Below, one piece after another: positions 5,689 to 6,025 of a stretch of 6,025 nt of DNA. Made by a program: the position numbers and the translations under genes. Source of the DNA: Prevotella sp. (GTDB lineage Bacteria; Bacteroidota; Bacteroidia; Bacteroidales; Dysgonomonadaceae); contig JAISKQ010000312.1 in assembly GCA_031260865.1 (NCBI GenBank), positions 1-6,025 on the forward strand. The letters are read 5' to 3'. Below the pieces are notes generated by a model. That model was not told where the DNA came from. It worked only from the letters and a program-made list of their open reading frames with translations, and did not search any database. Numbering within the stretch: the first letter of the stretch is position 1; each line of letters opens with the position of its first letter.

Positions 5689-6025
5689 ATGAAAAAGTTT
5701 AAATTAGGATTAATACTCTTTTCAGTGATTCTTCTATTGGTGAATTGCTCGAATGATGAAAATGGACCTTATTTTGCACCTCCGACAGCTTCCGGGTTTA
5801 AATCTATCAAGGACGCGGCTTTAGCCGGTTTAGTGCAAAAAACAACCTTTAAAGCAGAAGACGGTATTAATTTTACCTCAGCCAAAGGTGTAAAATTAAA
5901 CATATACGGAGGATGTCTATACACAAATGGTAGTCAGGTAACCGGAAATGTTGATCTTGAATTTATTGAACTCTTCGATCGGGGAAATATGTTAGTCTCC
6001 AACAAGCCTTTGATGGGAAAAGACA
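5689..6025 (+). CDS. Putative exported lipoprotein, N-terminal part only
   Basis: An open frame of 112 codons starts at ATG 5689 and continues past the right edge. Residues 1-19 are a lipoprotein signal peptide (MKKFKLGLILFSVILLLVN) with cysteine 20 as probable lipidation site; the lipobox LVNC has the less usual N at -1. The residues after the cysteine, SNDENG, include acidic positions of the kind that mark surface-exposed lipoproteins in Bacteroidota, so the protein may face outwards. The rest (GVKLNIYGGCLYTNGSQ, then VTGNVDLEFIELFDRGNML) resembles beta-rich Bacteroidota lipoproteins of unknown function, but I cannot name the family securely. It is transcribed divergently from all other genes here, from an AT-rich leader without a Shine-Dalgarno sequence, so any link to the sigma system is conjecture. 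It does not look like SusD over the visible part. Confidence 0.75.
   Translation, partial: MKKFKLGLILFSVILLLVNCSNDENGPYFAPPTASGFKSIKDAALAGLVQKTTFKAEDGINFTSAKGVKLNIYGGCLYTNGSQVTGNVDLEFIELFDRGNMLVSNKPLMGKD

Overview
The window looks like chromosome of a member of the Bacteroidota, most likely order Bacteroidales. The evidence is a SusC/RagA-type receptor N-terminus, CarboxypepD_reg-like domains, a FecR-type anti-sigma factor ending in a DUF4974-like domain, an ECF sigma factor, AT-rich leaders without clear Shine-Dalgarno sequences, and a match to the Bacteroides -7 promoter consensus. The genus cannot be fixed from the sequence alone.

Layout, right to left along the minus strand: a 420-residue secreted protein with a CarboxypepD_reg-like domain (5148-3886); an ECF sigma factor (3832-3269); its FecR-type anti-sigma factor, overlapping the sigma gene by 23 bases (3291-2443); a 520-residue secreted protein with an STN domain followed by the same CarboxypepD_reg-like/FYRE module as the first protein (2433-871); a gene-free AT-rich gap of 533 bases (338-870); and the first 112 codons of a SusC/RagA-like outer-membrane receptor (337 to beyond the left edge). 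On the right, after another gene-free stretch of 540 bases (5149-5688), a divergent plus-strand lipoprotein gene begins at 5689 and runs off the window.

Proposed logic: the sigma factor, membrane anti-sigma factor and STN protein form a cell-surface signalling cassette. In textbook versions the STN domain is the N-terminal extension of the TonB-dependent receptor itself. Here the receptor start has no STN domain, and an in-frame stop just upstream rules out an extension. The STN domain sits instead on a separate secreted protein of a poorly characterised family, and a homologue of that protein without STN lies on the other side of the sigma/anti-sigma pair. This split arrangement is the most interesting thing in the window. 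That the receptor and lipoprotein are targets of the sigma factor is inference.

I saw no tRNA, rRNA, CRISPR array, insertion sequence or convincing intrinsic terminator. The long gaps hold a few short palindromes, an imperfect direct repeat, one small hairpin and a degenerate heptamer repeat tract.
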